The notes beneath the pieces were generated by a model. The model did not search any database. It saw nothing but the letters and a program-made list of their open reading frames with translations, and had not been told where the DNA came from. A stretch of DNA of 64,000 nt from Nephrocerus scutellatus (Eukaryota > Arthropoda > Insecta > Diptera > Pipunculidae), in the NCBI GenBank assembly GCA_947095585.1, contig OX352765.1:56632920-56696919 (forward strand), given 5' to 3'. Position 1 is the first letter of the stretch; each line of letters begins with the position of its first letter. The translations under genes and the position numbers were made by a program. Positions 10,641 through 22,041 of the stretch are shown piece after piece.

Positions 10641-10980
10641 TGTCAACTGATTCAAGTTTGTCTGCATCGCCAGTCGCTTTTTTTGACTGCTGGTCAACTA
10701 GTTGTATGAATCTATCTAAACTTTTGGCTAATCCATCAAACTCAGAGGAATTAGCTTGGTGGCGTGTGAGGGGTTAAAACGGCTTGTAGTCATTTTTAAT
10801 TTTTTATCTAATGATACTTGGGGAACTTTAATAACTATCGGATTGTCAACTAACTCTGAGTCTTTTAATACTACTTGGGGAACTTCAATATTTAAAGGAA
10901 AAAAAAATTGGAGTAAAGGACTTATATTGTATGGGTTATTGAATCGCGGGTCTTTTGTTTTCTTTGCCTCGTGAATATTT
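10641..10980 (-). pseudogene. Possible N-terminal gag region of G1
   Basis: Minus-strand frames give EVPQVVLKDSELVDNPIV and KVPQVSLDKKLKMTTSRF, then, after a frame change, SSEFDGLAKSLDRFIQLVDQ. Two related VPQV units are repeated and the second part is amphipathic. The position, between the 5' LTR/leader and the gag capsid piece, suits a gag N-terminus, but no family match is certain. Confidence 0.3.
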
Positions 10981-11682
10981 GTTATATTTTTTTTTGTGTT
11001 TTTTTTTTAAATTAATCACATATATTCACACACACATTTATTAAAAAATATATTTCTGTAGTTTTTGTTAGATGTTAAAAAAAAAATTTGTGTTGGCTTA
11101 AAGCAATATAATATATTAGCAATAGAGAGAGAGAAAAAAAAATTTAAACGCTTACGAGTTCATTTTGTTGTTGGATGTTGCTGTTTTGCGAATTCAAGTG
11201 ATTGCAGGTAAAGCACGTCGAAATATTGATGTGAAAGGTTCCTCTCTGATGTGCTGGATGCTGGTGGTTGGATTCTGGTGATTATGTTGATGATGAAATA
11301 ATGATGTTAGTGCTGTAGATGCTTGTGATGATGATTGATGATGACGGTGAGGTGCTTGAACTCTAGGATTTAGTTCATTGTTGTTGCTTTGAATTTAGAA
11401 ATACTAATATCACTTTTGCTAGTGCTGCTCTGTTGATCACAATTAAATTTACTAACTCTTGGCTCTCTAGAGTTGTTTGGGCACAAAACCTGCTATTATT
11501 GTTTCCCTTTTTTTAACACTTTAAAATAAACAGTTTTTTTTTGTTTTTGTTGTTTTTTTTTGCATTTATTCGTCTAAAAAGATTGTATTTTATAATAGTA
11601 GCAGAACTTTGAACACTACTTTCACTGATTTTTTTTTTAAATAAAAAAAAATCGGGATACTAGGCAGATGCTTTACCTAGTA
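10981..11682 (-). other. G1 5' leader
   Basis: AT-rich, with an imperfect (GATGAT) tract near 11283-11350. No frame. It lies between the primer-binding site and gag, so it is the untranslated leader of G1. Confidence 0.5.
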
Positions 11683-11702
11683 ATCCCACCGCTGCCACCA
11701 AA
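11683..11702 (-). promoter_or_regulatory. Primer-binding site of G1
   Basis: On the element strand TGGTGGCAGCGGTGGGAT follows the 5' LTR after two bases. It begins with TGG, as expected for pairing with a tRNA 3'-CCA end. The tRNA is not identified. Confidence 0.65.
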
Positions 11703-12270
11703 TGTTGGGTCGTGGTAGTGCGCAAAATAAAACACAGATGAAATAATGTATATACAGTTTTTATTAATAGTTTTTAATGCGCTGACCGTTAGGCAACTTG
11801 CCTAATCGGATGTTTGAAATTGACTGATTCATCCATCGTTCCATTCCTTCCTCCATGCCTTCGTTACTTGATTTTTTAGTGCAGTTCAAGCTGAACCGTT
11901 CTGTTGACCTGCATGTGTCCGCATCGCAATTCTCGCAGTCGTTGTACGAACAAGCGAATGCGAGAATGCAATTGACAATTGAAAATGTAGACGCTGCGGT
12001 GGGTCGTCGGTGTCCGATTTAGAATTTGGGATAAAAGAATAGATTGAAGATGGATCGTCGGATTTAGAATAATAGGAATTGTAGACGCCAGGGTGGGTCG
12101 TCGGATTTAGGATAATAGATTTGGGTTATTGGAAAAATGGGTTACATTATCCATAATGTAACATTAGAAATAGAAAAAAATGGGAAATGTGCGTAGCACA
12201 TGTTTGGGAAGTGAAGGATATTATGAAATGTGCGTAGCACATGTCTAAGGGGTTGTGTGTGGTCACAACA
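11703..12270 (-). repeat. 5' LTR of gypsy element G1
   Basis: 568 bp, bounded by tgttggg and cacaaca (TG...CA on either strand). It is clearly related to 5865-6429 but visibly diverged (substitutions and small indels), so G1 is not a recent insertion. LINE J1 sequence resumes at 12271. Confidence 0.88.
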
Positions 12271-13740
12271 ATGGATGCAAGGACCGGTTCCACTGCTCGG
12301 TGAGATATACCATCAAGTCACCCGTGGGACGTTGCCCACGAAATCCGTACTGCTTGTCACTAAGGATTACGTTGGTTTCAAGATATTTCATGAGCTGAAA
12401 ATTGATCAGCGTTTCCATGACCTAGGAAAGAATGGATGTTAGTGCTATGGGTCGGTACGAAGAAGGAGACGACGGCTCGCCTTTTTTTGGGTATGGGCTG
12501 GACAAAGGCTGCTTTCCAACCACTCGGGAAGAGTCCAGAAGAATACGACTGATGGAAAAGTTTACGCAATGGTAATGCCAGCTTGTAAGAATGGGGAAAT
12601 ACCATCTGGCCCAGCGAAAGACCAAAAATTTTTACTACCTTTAGGACATTGTAGTATCTTTTGGTCGTAGGCAATTTGACTCGACGAAGATGAGCATTGC
12701 AATCATTTCTGCCTCCTTTAAAATTTGTTCGGTTTTACACAGAAAGGGTTTGCTTTGTAAAACTTGGCATACCTTGCAAAAAAAATAAGAGCTTCAATAA
12801 AAAAAAGGTCTTCACTGTAATTTGTTTTAAAATAAAAGGTCTTTCATTTAATAGAACTAACCACTATTAAACTCAGCGAACAACTCATGATCCCTTCCTA
12901 CGGGTGTAGTCTGGCCAGAATGGCGAAGCCACCCAGAATTGTGTACATTGAAATCAGTGTTATCATCATTTGTGACAATTCTTGCACTTGAATCAGACAG
13001 TGCATCAAACTCGTGAAGAGTAGAAATTCTGTCTAAGTTGGGGCTTCTAAATAAAGGTATAAAGAAAGTAGTAGTGATTGTTGCGCCCTTGTACCATCAC
13101 TCTCAGCCATATAAAATTAAATTCCGCATTGGAACATTGGCTTGATTGAGACAAAAGTTTAAACGCAACATCACTATGGACCGGGGGAAAAATAATGGCA
13201 CTAAACTATACCTAGGCAGATTTAAATCCGAAGTATCAGAATTCTCAAATCCTTGAGTTTCGCTCAGTGTCAAAATTGCTACACTGTGGACATGTACATA
13301 TGTAAACAAAGCAAAAACATTCGTTTTCAGCCAACGTATGTAGCTGATATCCACTCTGAAACTACACATAACTACAAAAAACAAACATACAAAACACAAC
13401 TTACCGCTTTCTTTAAATGAATTTGAGTAGTGAATGACTCACAATGGATTATGAACACAAATTGTCGCCAGTGTTATACCTTCACGACAAAATGTGTTAA
13501 ATCAACAAACACTCACAATCCGTTATTCTAATAGCTAAAGAATTATATCATCAAACTGCCGCATGCAAAATATACGACAGTTTTGTTTCACAAGTTCCTT
13601 AGGTTCGTTGTTGGATATGAGGTACAGGGACACCACACACTGCACTTTGCACTTGCTTTTCGAGCGACCGCGCGAGCCGTTATTTTAACTATAGCACTTG
13701 TTATTGTGCCCAAACACTAGTTTTAAACAACGCGCTTGCT
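12271..13740 (-). pseudogene. Jockey-like LINE J1, 5' part (5' UTR, endonuclease, RT N-terminus)
   Basis: On the minus strand 13399-13103 gives an endonuclease N-terminus: SFRVDISYIRWLKTNVFALF, then AILTLSETQGFENSDTSDLN. This is close to the LINE J2 protein at 37224. Further on, 12625-12400 carries RT N-terminal sequence (LFPSGWKAAFVQPIPKK). The middle (12680-12880) is deleted or filled with unrelated AT-rich sequence. The 5' UTR at 13400-13740 matches the region before J2. It continues as 5864-4739 beyond G1: bases at 12271 onward align with J2 about 15 bp past where the left half stops. Confidence 0.85.
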
Positions 13741-13754
13741 GAAGTGCAGCACGA

Positions 13755-13911
13755 CCATGTACCGCGGCGATTTATTTATTTATGCTAAATGTCCAATCAT
13801 GCAATTGAACGATCCACGTTATTTCATTGTACGAGTAATCAGATTTTGTTATTTTATGTACGCCAATTTGTGCCATCTTGAACTTGCCCGATCCACGCTA
13901 TTTTTAAATTC
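13755..13911 (+). repeat. MS-B short tandem repeat, two copies
   Basis: Two degenerate units of the 4.5-4.7 kb repeat (tttatttatgctaaatgtcc; cttgcccgatccacgctatt). Found at the 5' edge of LINE J1, mirroring the copies at its 3' edge. J1 therefore appears to have inserted into an MS-B/MS-A block. Confidence 0.75.
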
Positions 13912-14590
13912 TCTATATTAACATCGTGGCTGTCTAGCTGGTCAAATTTTCTGATCAATTTTTAACCCACTTCCCAAAGCCCGATTTTATGGAAACACAT
14001 GTACATTTCCGGTAACAATACTTTCTATTAAAAATTTTTTTTACAGATTTTATAAAAAAATACCCGATTTTCTTCAAATTTTTTACGCATGGGTATCTCG
14101 ATGGACAAAACTATTTGTAAAATTTTTGGAGAAATCGGGCCCCGGTGTCGAAAGGCCCCATACAAAATTTTAAAAAATTTACCCGATTTTCGTCAAATTT
14201 TATGTTTAATCCTATGGACATAGCTTTTTGTTAAAATTTGGAAGTGGCCGCAGGGCCGAGTGGCTCACATCTAATTTTTTTAAAATGTACCCGATTTTCT
14301 TCAAATTTTTTACGCATGTGTATCTCCCATTTTGTAAAAAATTAAAGCGATCGTGCCCCGGGATCGGGGGCACCCATACTAATTGTTTACAAAATTCACC
14401 CGATTTTCTTCAAATTTTATACGCATGTGTATCTCCGATGGACAACACTTTTTGTAAAAATTTGGAATTGACCGGGCCTCGAGGTCGGAGGGCTCCCTAA
14501 CGAAAAATTTAAAAAATTTACACGATTTTATTCAAACTGCAGATCCCCGATTAGAGAAATTACACGAAAATTTTTAATTTTTATGGGTTG
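13912..14590 (-). repeat. MS-A repeat, minus orientation, both termini present
   Basis: Starts with aaattctctatattaac, the reverse of the usual right end. It runs through about five monomers (cccgattttcttcaaattt; tgtatctccgatggacaaca; gggctccc). It ends at attagagaaattacacgaaa followed by ttaatttttatgggttgtt. This is close to a complete MS-A element. Confidence 0.8.
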
Positions 14591-14624
14591 TTTTATTTTA
14601 TTTTAATTTATTTTTTTATTTTAT

Positions 14625-15185
14625 TGTCTGTATTTTCGACTAATTTGAGGTCCTTTTTAGCCACCTTCCGACCTAGAGAGTTGAAATTTTATAAGTGTCG
14701 TAGTCCAAAACATCGTGTCGCGTATCGCGTGTGGCGCGTGAGATTGATTGATATTTTTGTTTTTTCTACTTCTTTGAGGTCCTTTTTAACCACCTTTTAC
14801 ATGACCTAGAGCTGAAATTGTGTGAGTGTGTCTAAGTCCAAAATAGCATTTTTTATATTCTGCTTAAGACACGTGTCGCGTGTGGCGCGTGTGATAGGTT
14901 TACAATTTTTTTTTTGACTTCTTTGAGGTTCTTCTCAACCACCTTCCACATGACCTAGGGAGCTGAAATTATGTGAGTGTCTAAGGCTAAAAAAGCATGT
15001 TTTATATACCCTGCGAAGCGTGACGTGTGTTGCGTGTGACGCTTGTCATTGGTTTAAATTTTTGTTTTTTCAACTTCTTTGACCACCTTCGACACGACCT
15101 AGAGGACTGACATTTTGTGAGCAGGAATGTCAAGGGCTAATTTTGATATCCCGCGTGTGACGAGTTGGGTGTGGCGAGTGTGATG
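14625..15185 (+). repeat. Tandem repeat of about 145 bp, four copies
   Basis: Four diverged units, each with acttctttgaggtccttttt, aaccaccttccacatgacct, agagctgaaattgtgtgagt and a gtgtcgcgtgtggcgcgtg block. Unit spacing is about 132-154 bp. No coding signal. Confidence 0.85.
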
Positions 15186-15434
15186 CGTGGAAAAAAGAAA
15201 ATACTTGCTCAGATATTTTGACGATTATTACCAAATAATAAAGGACTGTGTGGCGTATGTCGATGTATACATAAAAGTTTGTACCCGAAAAACTAAATTT
15301 TTTACATTGATTTGTTCTTATTTTATTTATGCTAAATTAGCAATCTTCCATTTGCACATGCACGTTCCACGCTATTTTATTGTTATAAGATATTGGTATA
15401 TTATTTATGCTTACTGTACAATCTTGCTTTTTTC
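15186..15434 (+). repeat. MS-B repeat copies and spacer
   Basis: After about 110 bp of unassigned sequence, two degenerate MS-B units lie at about 15310-15430 (ttattttatttatgctaaat; acgttccacgctattttatt). Confidence 0.6.
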
Positions 15435-16110
15435 ACAAGACCCTGGACTAATCCATGCAGTAGGAATTGTGGCAAAATGTCTGATCCTTTAGTTTATAGT
15501 ACCAGTGGTCCGCCAGCTTCAAACATTGGATGTGTGGCCAATTGTTATGTGTAAATTGTTGTCCTGGCATTTTTCATGTTATAGCAGGTATTACAAGAGC
15601 CTATGGTGAAGCGGACCTTCATGGCCCGAGCTTCCAGAAGAGCAATGGCTAATGTGCATCCGACCATGAACATACAGTCATTAGATTTACGCAGAGGTGA
15701 AAGAAGGAAAACCAGCAGGCCAGCAATGACCTTGTATCACAATCTGAGCGCAAGCAAGTGTTGGAGTACTCAGGGGTGCTGAGAGAAGGAGAGAAGGATG
15801 CCTACAAAATGCATCGCTGCCGTATGTGAACATCCATCCGATTATTATCTTAGTGAATAGCAGATTTAACCAGCTTCTTATCATAGTCACATAACAAGAT
15901 GTTGCATGGTGATGTACAACTGTGCATGCGGTACATCAGACAGCGTTTTTGCATTACTTAACTTCGCCGTACAATAAAAACACACATTTGGCGCTGTGTC
16001 ACCTGTTTTCGTCAGAAACAAAACTTCGTCGAGCAACTAATGGGTAATCTTTAAAGAGATCATGCGCAGCCAACAAGAGCGGTGCGGAGAGCAGGGCAGG
16101 CTGCTCTTAA
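15435..16110. other. Unassigned spacer
   Basis: About 680 bp of mixed-composition sequence with many stops in all frames. I recognise no element or gene. It precedes a Pao/BEL integrase fragment and may be its eroded upstream part, but no motif proves it. Confidence 0.35.
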
Positions 16111-16690
16111 ATAATTGAAAAGGTCTACATCGAATTATTCCTTTGCATGGCGACAAGAGCAGTGCATTTAGAGCTGGTAAGCGACCAGACTGCAGCATCA
16201 TACTTATTTGCCTTCTAAAGATTCACAGGATGGCATGGGAGATGTGCAGTGCTATAGAGCGAGAACGCAACCACTTTCATATGGGCTCTAACAACGATCT
16301 AATGAAGGCAGAAAAACTACGGACAGGTCGTATTGTGCAGGAGCAAATTAGTGCAATGGGCGCCGACTGGAAGTTCATCGTGCTAAGAGCGCCAAACACA
16401 GGAGGTATTTGGAAAGCTGGAGTTAAGCCCATGAGCATCATTTACAGATGATTTTGGGTAACCATATTTTTACGTTTGAGACATTACCGACGGACTTGGT
16501 GCAAATCGATGCGTGCCTTAATTCCAGACTACTATGTGCATTGTGTAAAGACCGAATCTATCTGAGCGCGCATACTCCCGTCGATTTTCTAGTCGGTGAA
16601 CAACTAGTGCAGCTACTGCCAACTGATGTGTGCGAAGTTCCACCAAATATTCTTTTGAGCAGTCGTCAAGTGCGGTATATCGGTGCGATT
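16111..16690 (+). pseudogene. Pao/BEL integrase fragment
   Basis: Plus-strand frames give motifs of Pao/BEL integrase in order. First KVYIELFLCMATRAVHLELV and SDQTAASYLF. Then a degraded catalytic site with NHFHMGSNNDL where family members have an SDNGTNF-type motif, so the second Asp is not kept. Then APNTGGIWKAGVK, and from 16465 TFETLPTDLVQIDACLNSRL and TPVDFLVGEQL. Frameshifts occur near 16220 and 16455. It lies in opposite orientation to the Pao/BEL element that follows and is more decayed. Confidence 0.8.
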
Positions 16691-17500
16691 TTTTGTACCA
16701 CAATAAAATTAATTGTAGTCCATTTTAAATTAGTGCGTTATATTTATTCATTAGTTCTTTTACTTTATTTTTTACCCATTTACCCATTTCCGTATCTCCT
16801 GAGTCAGAAAAAGCGAAAAATTAAAAATCTCAGTCTGTCTGCCTGTGTCCACTCTACAGCCAAGACGCCTGAATTGATGGGGATTTTTATTGTTATGAAT
16901 TCATATTTAAGAATTTTTAAATTAATTGGGAGGTCTCAGTTGATTTTGGCGGAAATTGGCCAACCGGAAGTGGCAGTTTACTTGTACAGTTTTTCGAGTT
17001 TTTGCAAATATCTTAAAAAGTATAGCACTTATCAGAAATCTGTTAAGTGCAAAAGAAATTAAAAAAAATTAAAAGAAAAATTTAAAAAAAATTTAAAAAT
17101 ATAAGGAAAATTAAAAAAAAAAATAAAAATCTAAAAAAAATTAATATACATTTTACGTTTACTGAAGATTCCGGTTCTGTCCGTTAAAGAAAGTCGTGTT
17201 GTGGCCACACCTCCATTTTTTAATATATAAACGCCTATCAAAAACTTAACCGGTAGGCCAATTTTATTTCTATTAAAAAAAAGTTTGTTTCAATTCGACG
17301 TCAAAAACGCAAGAATGAAATTTTTTTACCTCAGAGAGATATTTTTCTTTCACGATGAGTTTATATGCAAATATGCAAACAAATTTGAATTATGTATAAA
17401 AAGAAAATTTAAAGACAGAATGAAAAGAAATAAAAAACAACTCATAAAAATTAAAAATTTTCAGACACATTCTCTAAAAACCAAAAGTATATTGAATTTG
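16691..17500. other. Unassigned AT-rich spacer
   Basis: A-rich runs near 17060-17140 and no recognisable gene. The last part may belong to the diverged outer end of the left LTR of the next element, but I cannot align it confidently with the right LTR. Confidence 0.35.
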
Positions 17501-17737
17501 ACTGTATTCCTCCACGACTAGAGGTTAAATAGATTGAAAGACTTCGAAATATTGTGAATTTATAAATTGCAAAATTTTAATTTATTAATTTTAATAAAGA
17601 ACACTGTGCGATGAAGTTAATTTTATGAGAACAAAAATCAAAAATGACCGACTAATAGCAATGCCTTAGATTTTTGGCGAGTGCGTTCACTTGGCGAACT
17701 TTGCGCGTGTCTCCACCAGTGTTTACACACCGCAACA
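17501..17737 (-). repeat. 3' LTR (inner part) of the Pao/BEL element
   Basis: Matches 22290-22575: attcctccacga-tagagg, aaagacttcgaaatattgtg, aaagaacactgt, and the end tgtttacac-ccgcaaca. On the element strand it begins TGTTGCGG after a short purine tract (ACGGGGGGC at about 17743-17752). The left LTR lacks the stretch ggtgacgacgaacg... that is present at about 22460-22500. Its outer half is not recognisable. Confidence 0.75.
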
Positions 17738-19625
17738 TAAAGCCCCCCGTTGAAAGCACTCATTTTACGCAGAGGTGAAAGAACGCGAGCGCGAGTCGAT
17801 GAATGGCCCTTTTGAATGACCCATGCTCTGTTTTGACTGTTGCCACCCGAACTATTCCGTCGTTGCCTGGATGCACTTCTACAATCCGCCCAAGATGGCA
17901 TTTTTGTGGCAGAAAGTTGTCATCGGCTATAAGCACTAACGTACCCAGATTTGTGCGCGATGCAGATGTCCATTTCGCACGACATTGTAATTGCGCAACA
18001 TATTTCTTCAACCGTCTTTCCCAAAATCCTTGTTGCAATCGTCGAATTATTTGTAACCGATTAAGACGACTCACCTTCAAGTCCGTCAAATCAACAATTA
18101 AAAAATGACCGGGTGTGAGCGCCGAATAATCTGACGGATTCGATGACATCGGTGTGAGTGGCCGCGAGTTCAATACGGCCTCTATTTTGGCGATTACCGT
18201 GCAGGTTTCTTCGTAGGTCAGAACGGAGGCCCCGAGGATTCGATTAAGGTGGTGCTTGGCAGACTTTACGGCTACCGCCTTTGTTTGTCGCTGTCCTCGT
18301 TGTTTGTAGTGAGCCCATACTGGGCCACAGAAATCGACACCGCTTGTAACGAACGGTCGGGCTGGCTTCACCCGCTGCGCTGGTAAACTTCCCATAATTT
18401 GCTGATATAGTACTGGACGGTATTTCGCACATTTAAGGCACCGATGGGCGACTCTGAGAGCAACGTCTCTTCCTTGAAGGACCCAAAATTGATTGCGCAC
18501 AGCGGCCAAAAGTGCTTCTGGCCCAGCATGTAGGTTCCTGCAATGAAAGTGTTCGAAAAGCGAAAGGACAAATGGTGAATCATTTGGTAATAAAAGTGGG
18601 TGTGTTATATCATATGACAAGCCTGCGTGCTGTAGACGTCCTCCTACGCGAATTAAATATTCCTTATCAAGAAACGGGCTTAACTTTTTCAAACGACTTC
18701 GATTGGAAATTGGTTTGTCCAACAAAATTTGTCGGTATTCCTCAGCAAACGTGTCCCTCTGTATCGCCTGAACGATATACTTCTGTGCTCTTGATAATTC
18801 GAGTGGAGTGAAACAGCAGTCTCGTAATTTATTTTTTCGCTTAAATATACGCTCATCAATAAAGCGTAAGACATACGGAAAGACTCTAAGCATCCTCCCA
18901 TATGAATTGGCAAAACGACACGATGAAACAATGTTGTCGTTCTTCTTCAACGCGACCAGAGTAACTTCCATCTTTCTTCGCTCCGGCGCATTTTTTACAT
19001 CTGCTGACTTGTCTTGCGCCGGCCAATGTGTAACATCAAGCACCAAGAACTGTGGTCCATCAAACCATATGGTGCATTGGCTTAATTTTTCAGGGGCTAA
19101 ACCCCTTGAAACGAAATCTGCTGGATTATTCATTGTACTCACGTGATTCCACGCATATTTTTCAGTCAATCGTTGAATTGTCGCGACTCTGTTTGACACG
19201 AAGGTGGTCCAGTTAGCTGGGTGAGCCGCTATACAATTAAGAACGATCTTAGAATCGGTCCAACAAAATATTCTATCGAATGTGAGCTCCAGCTCCGAAA
19301 CGACCCGATGCAATAGGTTTGATAAGAGCTCCGCAGCACAAAACTCAAGACGAGGCAACGAGACCGTTTCGATTGGCGCTACTCGAGACTTCGCACACAA
19401 CAAGCTACTTTGTATACCATTTTGATCTATGCTACGAACATAAATGCAACATCCATATGCTATGGTCGACGCATCTGCAAACCCGTGCAATTCTACCTTG
19501 GTAATCACTGCCTTGAATGCAAATCGAGGAATTGCAAACCCCTTTATCGATGATAACTCTTTCCGAAATTTTTTCCACTGTGAATGATATAGCTCTGGCG
19601 AAACAGCGTCCCAATCCAATTTCAA
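17738..19625 (-). pseudogene. Pao/BEL pol: RNase H and integrase, core-deleted
   Basis: A single 621-codon frame (17760-19625). RNase H comes first: HGFADAST, then FCWTDSKIVLNC. The integrase zinc region follows with HFHCRNLH...CLKCAKYR (HHCC type), then SGVDFCGPVWAHYKQRG with the first catalytic Asp. The frame then jumps straight to VAVKSAKHHLNRILGASVLT and IEAVLNSRPLTPMSS, the sequence that normally follows the catalytic Glu. The second Asp, the Glu and roughly 80-100 residues between are missing without loss of frame. The protein therefore could not catalyse integration. It ends with the usual WTSASRTNLGTLVLIADDN chromodomain-like tail. Upstream RT is in the same frame, separated by one TGA. 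Confidence 0.92.
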
Positions 19626-20570
19626 TCACCACAAATGCTGAATGAAAATCTTGGCTGCTACGACTACGGGATTAGGCAGTCCTAATGGGTCGAATAAAGT
19701 TTCAATGTCTGCTAAGATTCGACGTTTGGAGACTAGGGCAGCTGTGACCTTGGCAATATACTCGTATCGAAAAACATCTTCTGCTGGATGCCACGAGAGC
19801 CCCAACGTTTTCACACAGTCGCTTGACTCGAAACGAATTGGCGTTACCGGAGATGTATCAGGAATTCCATGCATCAGACGGTGATCATTGGATGCCCATT
19901 TTCTTAATTCGAAACACCCAGCCTTTAATATTTTATCCACCTCCTCTCTCAGCTGCAATGCTTGTTCTATAGTGTCTGCGCCAGAAATCATATTATCCAC
20001 GTAAAAGTCCGTAAGTATTGTCTTGGCACCCAATGGGAGCGTCGTGATGCTCTCCTGCGCAAGATAGTGCAAACATCGAATAGCGAGAAATGAGGAAGGC
20101 GCCGTTCCGTACGTTACGGTTTTAAGTCGGAATACCTGCAATGGGTCGGATGGATTAGCTGGCCATAAAATACATTGCAAGTAAGTTTGCTCTTCATCCA
20201 GAGAAACCTGCCGATACATCTTCGATATGTCTGCGATTAAGGTGAAGCGGCGAACTCTGAAGCGCCAAATATTCGAAAATAAATCCTTTTGGACAGTTGG
20301 CCCGACTTTCAAAATTTAATTTAGTGATTCGCCCGAAGTAGTTCTACACGAAGCATCAAAAACGACACGTAGCTTCTATGATGCGCTCTCTGGTTTGAGA
20401 ACGCAATGATGGGGCAGAAAATACACGCATTTTGAGCGCCTCTCGTCATCCACCCTTTCCATATGGTTTAAGGCTTCGTACTCAATCATGAACTCCCGAT
20501 ACTGTTGGAGAACCTCAATATTCTGTTGAAACAGTTTTCTAGGTTTAGAAATCGGATTTTGGCTATCCAA
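19626..20570 (-). pseudogene. Pao/BEL pol: reverse transcriptase
   Basis: Continuous frame with the downstream part, interrupted only by stop codons (about 20376, 20319 and 19624). Motifs in order: PHHCVLKPESAS, LRVVFDASCRTTSGESLN, LIADISKMYRQVSL (first catalytic Asp), VTYGTAPSSFLAIRCL, TDFYVDNMISGA, ELRKWASND and GLSWHPAEDVF. The catalytic box reads YVDN rather than YVDD; I cannot tell from one copy whether this is family-typical or a mutation. RT makes cDNA from the element RNA in virus-like particles. Confidence 0.9.
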
Positions 20571-20800
20571 AAACTGGTACTACCATCATCTCCAAACCTG
20601 TGGCGAAGCGACTTGATCGAGACTCAATTTGGACAACAACCTTGTGCTTTACGCGCGTGTGCGCATCATTTAGTCCGTTGATTAAGCCGTCTGCCTTCAT
20701 CCTTTTGAAATTTAACCCCCGCGCTAGGCCGTCCGAAATAAATAAAAGTCTAGCAATGCACGACATTCTATTGCTATTCCTTGTTGGTTGCGAACCTTAA
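20571..20800 (-). pseudogene. Pao/BEL protease remnant
   Basis: Frame with CIARLLFISDGLARGLNF, INGLNDAHTRVKHKVVVQIE and GLEMMVVPVFG. The later part matches the protease C-terminal half of Pao/BEL elements. The expected D-S-G active site is scrambled to SDGLARG. The frame is offset from the RT frame, so there is a frameshift near 20570. Confidence 0.6.
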
Positions 20801-20899
20801 CTATCGCCGTAGCCAAAATAACTGACTCAGGCTTATTAAACGAAACAGGATCCTACTTGCATGATGAGTGAAGCACTGCCTTGGATTTATTCTGCTCAA

Positions 20900-21200
20900 A
20901 TCTCAGATCGCTGGTCTCCTCCATTTCGACGACGGTATTTGTTTGTTTTGGAAGTACCGGATGCTCTGTCTTACGATGCAAAAGAGTATGATGCCGTCAT
21001 TTGCATTTCAAGCAAAAAGCAGCTCGACAAAATCGCACCTTGTGACCCTTGTTCAGACAAATGATACACAATTCTAATTTCTTTGCTTTGTTAAACCGCT
21101 CGCCCGCCGTTAATAAATTGAATATTTGGCAACGAGTTATACCATGATCACGGCTGCTACAAATATTGCACTGCCATTGTCAAGAACTTGAAACGGTTGC
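20900..21200 (-). pseudogene. Pao/BEL gag zinc knuckle
   Basis: Minus-strand frame at about 21000-21130 reads FNKAKKLELCIICLNKGHKV followed by RFCRAAFCLKC. This is a CX2CX4HX4C knuckle and the usual trailing Cys pair. It is the RNA-binding nucleocapsid part of gag and lies between the capsid region (21348-21971) and protease. Confidence 0.75.
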
Positions 21201-21347
21201 ACTCAAAGTAGTGCTACGGCCGGAGTACCGATTAATAACTGGCTTGGCCGGAGGCGGTCTAGAAACTGATGATGAACTGGGTGCTGAGTTATACTCCTTT
21301 TTTTCAAATGCTCGGCAACGTCTTGTTAGGCATCTCTCCAAATCCCT

Positions 21348-21971
21348 TCAAACAGGTAATTTGTCATTAGATACTTCCTCTTCCCATTTGGCTAACGACG
21401 CGTCGTCTAATTTATTTGCTACCACGAACAGCAAAAATGCATTGCAAAGTTCCTCTTGACTGCCCAACGATGTCAACGCCCACATGTTGCAGTTTACTGT
21501 GTCAACAAGATTGCGAAGTGACGACGCTGACCTTATAACTAGCTTAATTTCGTGCAATGCACGAATGTGCGCCTGAGAGATGATGCGCTTATTTTCATAT
21601 CTTTCACGCAGCAGTTTAAGCGCCTCTAGGTAGTTTGCTTCGGTCATTTCCAGCACCTTGACAGTATTACTTGCTGGCTCTCGCAAACAGTTTCGCAAAT
21701 TAGTAAATTTTTCGATCGGTGATAACTGCTCATCACCGTACACTAATGTACATAATGGTCTGTAAATATCGTGCCACTCCGTATAATTTCCGTTGAAATG
21801 CGGCAATTCTATTTTCGGAAGACGACGAGGTGCATCTTGCGCCTGACTAATGTTTGCGAACGATTGATGTAAGTCAGTGCCTTGCACCGACAAGCGACGA
21901 GTCCTCGCTTGAACCGACAATAGCGTGGCCTTCACATTACAGTACAGTGTCCTCAAATTTTTCGCGAACAT
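21348..21971 (-). pseudogene. Pao/BEL gag capsid region
   Basis: 207-codon frame with RRLPKIELPHFNGNYTEWHD, LSPIEKFTNLRNCL, YLEALKLLRERYENKRIISQ and LGSQEELCNAFLLFVVANKL. These are hallmarks of the DUF1759-type gag of Pao/BEL elements. The coiled N-terminus lies just upstream (to about 22010). The frame ends inside the linker before the zinc knuckle, by frameshift. Confidence 0.88.
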
Positions 21972-22041
21972 CCTTCTCCAACTCCGTAGGGTGCAGACTC
22001 TCGATGCTAGCCTGTACTGTTTCGAATTAGTTAGGTTAGGA

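Noticed and set aside
16448..17062. 204-codon plus-strand frame
   Set aside because: Only its first 75 or so codons are real integrase remnant; the rest is AT-rich chance frame.
21166..21459. Plus-strand frame across the Pao/BEL gag
   Set aside because: Antisense shadow; the minus strand holds the DUF1759-type gag and zinc knuckle.
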